Assembly: GCA_024741835.1 (NCBI GenBank)
Contig: JAENRP010000526.1
Span: 1 to 21,206 of the forward strand
Length of the DNA stretch: 21,206 bases
Direction of reading: 5' to 3'
From: Diplocarpon mali
Taxonomy: Eukaryota; Ascomycota; Leotiomycetes; Helotiales; Drepanopezizaceae
The notes under the pieces are model-generated. The model ran no database searches, had not been told where the DNA came from, and saw only the letters and a list, made by a program, of their open reading frames with translations. Below, piece by piece: positions 18,758 through 21,206 of the stretch. Made by a program: the position numbers and the translations under genes. How positions within the stretch are numbered: the first letter of the stretch is position 1; each line of letters opens with the position of its first letter.

Positions 18758-19960
18758 TAGAATATATAATAATATAGACTTTAAAGATGATCTGATAGAC
18801 AAAGAGAATAACCCTATTACTAATGTAATAGAAATTTTTAATAATATTAAGAAGGATATAGCTGATATTATATAAACCTTTTCCAAAGACCTATAAAAAT
18901 TTATTTTGAAATTCTATAAGTCAATAATAAAGCGTTTGAAAAAGGAAGGTTAGGGAGAAGTTTTACTAGCATAGGAAGCGATAGCAAAAGCTGTTAAATA
19001 AATCATAAAGCTATAATAAGACGAATTTTCTATAGACAACATTATGCATTTCTTTATTAAGTATAAGAAATCGAAGGGCAACTACTATATTCTTAAAGAA
19101 AAGCTAGAAAATAGTATAATAATCATATCTATAAAGTGCTATAAAGTTCCCTTTAATATTAAAATAATACTTTAATATAGCGATAAATTCAAGATTGCAA
19201 TAATACTAAAGATAAAGATACAATTAAGCAAATTTGTAATAAGGATATTTAAGGACTTCAGTTTCGAAAAATTTTATACTTTATATAAATGATAATATAT
19301 ATAATATTATAAGCTAATAATAGTATCTTTGACTAATAAGCAAGTTTCCTCTAATATATATAAATTTTGCATTATACCTAACCTAAAGTTGTTTTTACTA
19401 CACCTAAGGAATTATGCAATTGTGGCTACTGGCAATAGAATAGCGAGCCAGGTTAAGAAAGATATATTATTAAGTTTCGCTAAGTTTAAGGTAAAGCCTA
19501 AAGCTTTGAAATTATTCTATAATATCGCTTGGACTCCTGCTTAGTATAGTACTATATTGACTAGTAATAACCTAATATTACTCTATAGCAAAGGTTTTTT
19601 AAATATGCCTAAATTGTTCAGCTGCGCTTTCCTAAGTACTATACGCATGCATAGTTATAGTAATCGTAGAAAGAATTCATTTTTAATATTAGTATAAGAG
19701 GAGCTAGAAATATACCGATACCATTTCTAGACCTTAGATAAGAAGCCAAGCCCCCCCTCCGCCTTCCTTTATAATATAACTCACAGCTTGATACAATAGA
19801 CCTTAAGGATGCATTATAGTCTATATCTTAGTGCTCTATTGACTTATTATAATTCTTTATATAAGCTAGTGGCGTATCTTAAGCCTATACAGTTTATAAG
19901 CATTAACTACCATTTGCGAATTGTTTCTACTAAGATTAACGCTAATACAAGATTCGTAAG

Positions 19961-19991
19961 ATTAACTCCTAGGCCTGGCTCGCGAGTTAAT
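19961..19991 (+). repeat. Palindromic repeat, copy 15 (in frame in paralogue 2)
   Basis: ATTAACTCCTAGGCC... ends ...CGCGAGTTAAT; the longest pairing arms of the set. Encodes LTPRPGSRVN. Confidence 0.75.
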
Positions 19992-20785
19992 CCACCTAAT
20001 AATAGAACCATTGACTATTATATGATTCTAGCAGCTAAATAATCGACCAGAGAATTTGCTATATAGGAAAAGTCTTATAAGTCATTTATACTTATACCCT
20101 ATTACCTTAAGAACTCTTAATAGATCTTATTAAATCTAGTATAGAGCGCAGCTTAATAGAAAGAATTAAATACTAAGGATAGAACAATTCTAAAGGAGTA
20201 CATCTTTAATAAGACTACTCTATTCTTAGTATTTATAAGATAAGGCACCTTTATTAACCTGGATTCTGATAGAGAACCTGGAAAGGGTGGTTTTCTCACT
20301 ATTAGTAATAATTATACAAAAGTTATTAGTAATAAATCACTTGAGAATAGCGCTGACCTAAAAGAATTCATTATCGATTCCATCTGTATAAAGAAACTAA
20401 GCATAGCGAGATAGAGTATTACTAAAGAAGCCTTAGCCAAGTTTTATATAACGCTTAGCATAATAAAAGGTAGTCTACTATTAAACGCTCTTATAAGAAG
20501 ACAATTATAAAGTGATCTATTAGTAGTAATAACTATAAAGGATTTGTTTGCAAAAGATGTATCTTAGCTAATAGCATATCTAAAGAAGTATAAATAAGAA
20601 CTTTTTAAAGATTTTATTAGTACTTAGAAGCTAGTTTAACAACTAAAGCTATAATTATATAGCGATAAGTCTTAAATAAAGACCAAGGATATAGATAATA
20701 ATATCAAAGCTAATAATATAATTAATAAGACAATACTCCTTAAGAAGTATAGTACTAAGAAGCCTTATGCAAAGACACTTGATAT

Positions 20786-20810
20786 AACTCCTAGGCCTGG
20801 CCCGCAACTT
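20786..20810 (+). repeat. Palindromic repeat, copy 16 (in frame in paralogue 2)
   Basis: AACTCCTAGGCC... ends ...CCCGCAACTT. Encodes TPRPGPQL at the start of the disordered C-terminal part. Confidence 0.65.
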
Positions 20811-20895
20811 GATCTATCAAAGGGCAAGGCTAAGGAAGTGGTATCTGTAGAATCTCCCGCCTCCTCCTCCTCTATTACTAACAATTCCCTTAAGG

Positions 20896-20921
20896 ATAAT
20901 AATAATAATAATAATAATAAT
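20896..20921 (+). repeat. AAT microsatellite coding poly-Asn
   Basis: About nine AAT units in a row, in frame in paralogue 2, giving a run of asparagines in the low-complexity tail. Confidence 0.85.
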
Positions 20922-21125
20922 ACTACTATATAAGTCTCTCTCTTTATTAGTAGAAGCCGCTAAAGTATATTAGTATCTGCCTAAACTACCAAAGCTCCTA
21001 CTATACCAAGACCTATCTTATCGGATATTAATAGCGATGCTATAAGAAGAAGTAGTCGTTTAGCGAAGAGAGTATTATCTAGTAATAGGTCTCCTTGCCC
21101 TTTAAAGAGAACTAAGGAAAATTGA

Positions 21126-21206
21126 CATCTAGGTTAGTACTATTTTTAATTGTTTTTGCAATTCTATAGCTTATTTGTTTTGCTAGTTTCATTTTCTAAC
21201 TCCTGG
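21126..21206. other. Tail after paralogue 2
   Basis: T-rich 3' flank with no frame or LTR recognised. The last bases (TAACTCCTGG, 21197-21206) resemble the left arm of the palindromic family and may be a seventeenth copy cut by the window edge. Confidence 0.3.

Larger units (their letters stand above)
17661..21125 (+). pseudogene. Paralogue 2: large decayed gene of unknown function
   Basis: The likely start is ATA (ATG before mutation) at 17661 in the context TCATCATAGCA. One frame then runs to TGA 21123-21125, about 1154 codons, with no indel and many TAA/TAG. It matches paralogue 1 in order: FNDFLKNKLKIKGI (residue 89 on), AI-x-VLNHFTI-x-EGMKKL then GNSTRGRKFIGF (residue 177 on), YRYHF...LDKKPSPPSAFLYNI (residue 685 on) and AYLKPI. 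Stop-free pieces survive at 19329-19544 and 19809-20042. The C-terminal 120 residues look disordered: a Ser run, a nine-Asn run, then a basic tail with RRSSRLAKR and PLKRTKEN, which may be a nuclear signal. Four in-frame palindromic repeats occur at 18549, 18735, 19961 and 20786. Same strand as paralogue 1, 560 bp apart, so probably an old tandem duplication. Function unknown. Confidence 0.7.

Noticed and set aside
6208..21125. Alternative genetic code with TAA/TAG read as Gln (all three large frames end in TGA)
   Set aside because: Stops also replace Trp, catalytic Asp have become Asn, zinc ligands have become Tyr, and paired LTRs differ only by transitions. A mutational process explains all of this; a code change does not.
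1..21206. Mitochondrial DNA, suggested by low GC
   Set aside because: No mitochondrial protein, rRNA or tRNA gene is seen; content is nuclear LTR retrotransposons.

Overview
The window looks like an AT-rich, repeat-dense block from a filamentous fungus, most likely an ascomycete of the Pezizomycotina (inference). It consists of dead LTR retrotransposons plus two large related genes of unknown function. The decay looks like repeat-induced point mutation (RIP): premature stops are TAA/TAG at expected Gln or Trp positions, catalytic Asp codons have become Asn, zinc-binding Cys/His codons have become Tyr, and two copies of one LTR differ only by transitions. I see no intact protein-coding gene, tRNA, rRNA or CRISPR array.

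Left part (1-5962) is a nest of insertions. A minus-strand Ty1/Copia element (A) gives gag and the start of protease (1-1450), a leader carrying a short hairpin-repeat array, and a 195-bp 5' LTR (1851-2045). It abuts a second minus-strand Copia element of another family (C: gag-protease 2046-3840, probable LTR to 4122). C abuts an internal slice of a plus-strand Ty3/Gypsy pol (D: reverse transcriptase, 4123-5210). Gypsy D is broken on its right by the 3' end of another Copia of family A (E: LTR 5211-5405, RNase H 5698-5962, minus strand).

Middle part (about 5970-13470) is one nearly complete plus-strand Ty3/Gypsy element (B): a candidate LTR/promoter, a gag first part from ATG 6208, gag with zinc finger and protease to TGA 9770-9772, then RT, RNase H and integrase in another frame to about 13470. 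No 3' LTR follows pol.

Right part (13471-21206) holds two long reading frames on the plus strand, 13783-17100 (about 1105 codons) and 17661-21125 (about 1154 codons). They are clear paralogues along their length. Each keeps one frame without an indel, ends in TGA, is full of RIP-type stops, and has a T/C-rich leader with a TATA-like site. I do not recognise the family.

Linking element E, Gypsy B and both paralogues is a family of 16 near-palindromic repeats of about 23 bp with a GCCTGGC-like core. In B and the paralogues, 12 of 13 copies lie in the frame of the decayed protein, in the same phase, adding a peptide of the type T-x-x-P-G-L-x-V, mostly between domains. This recalls in-frame palindromic elements of Rickettsia and, with the paralogue pair, is the most novel content of the window.
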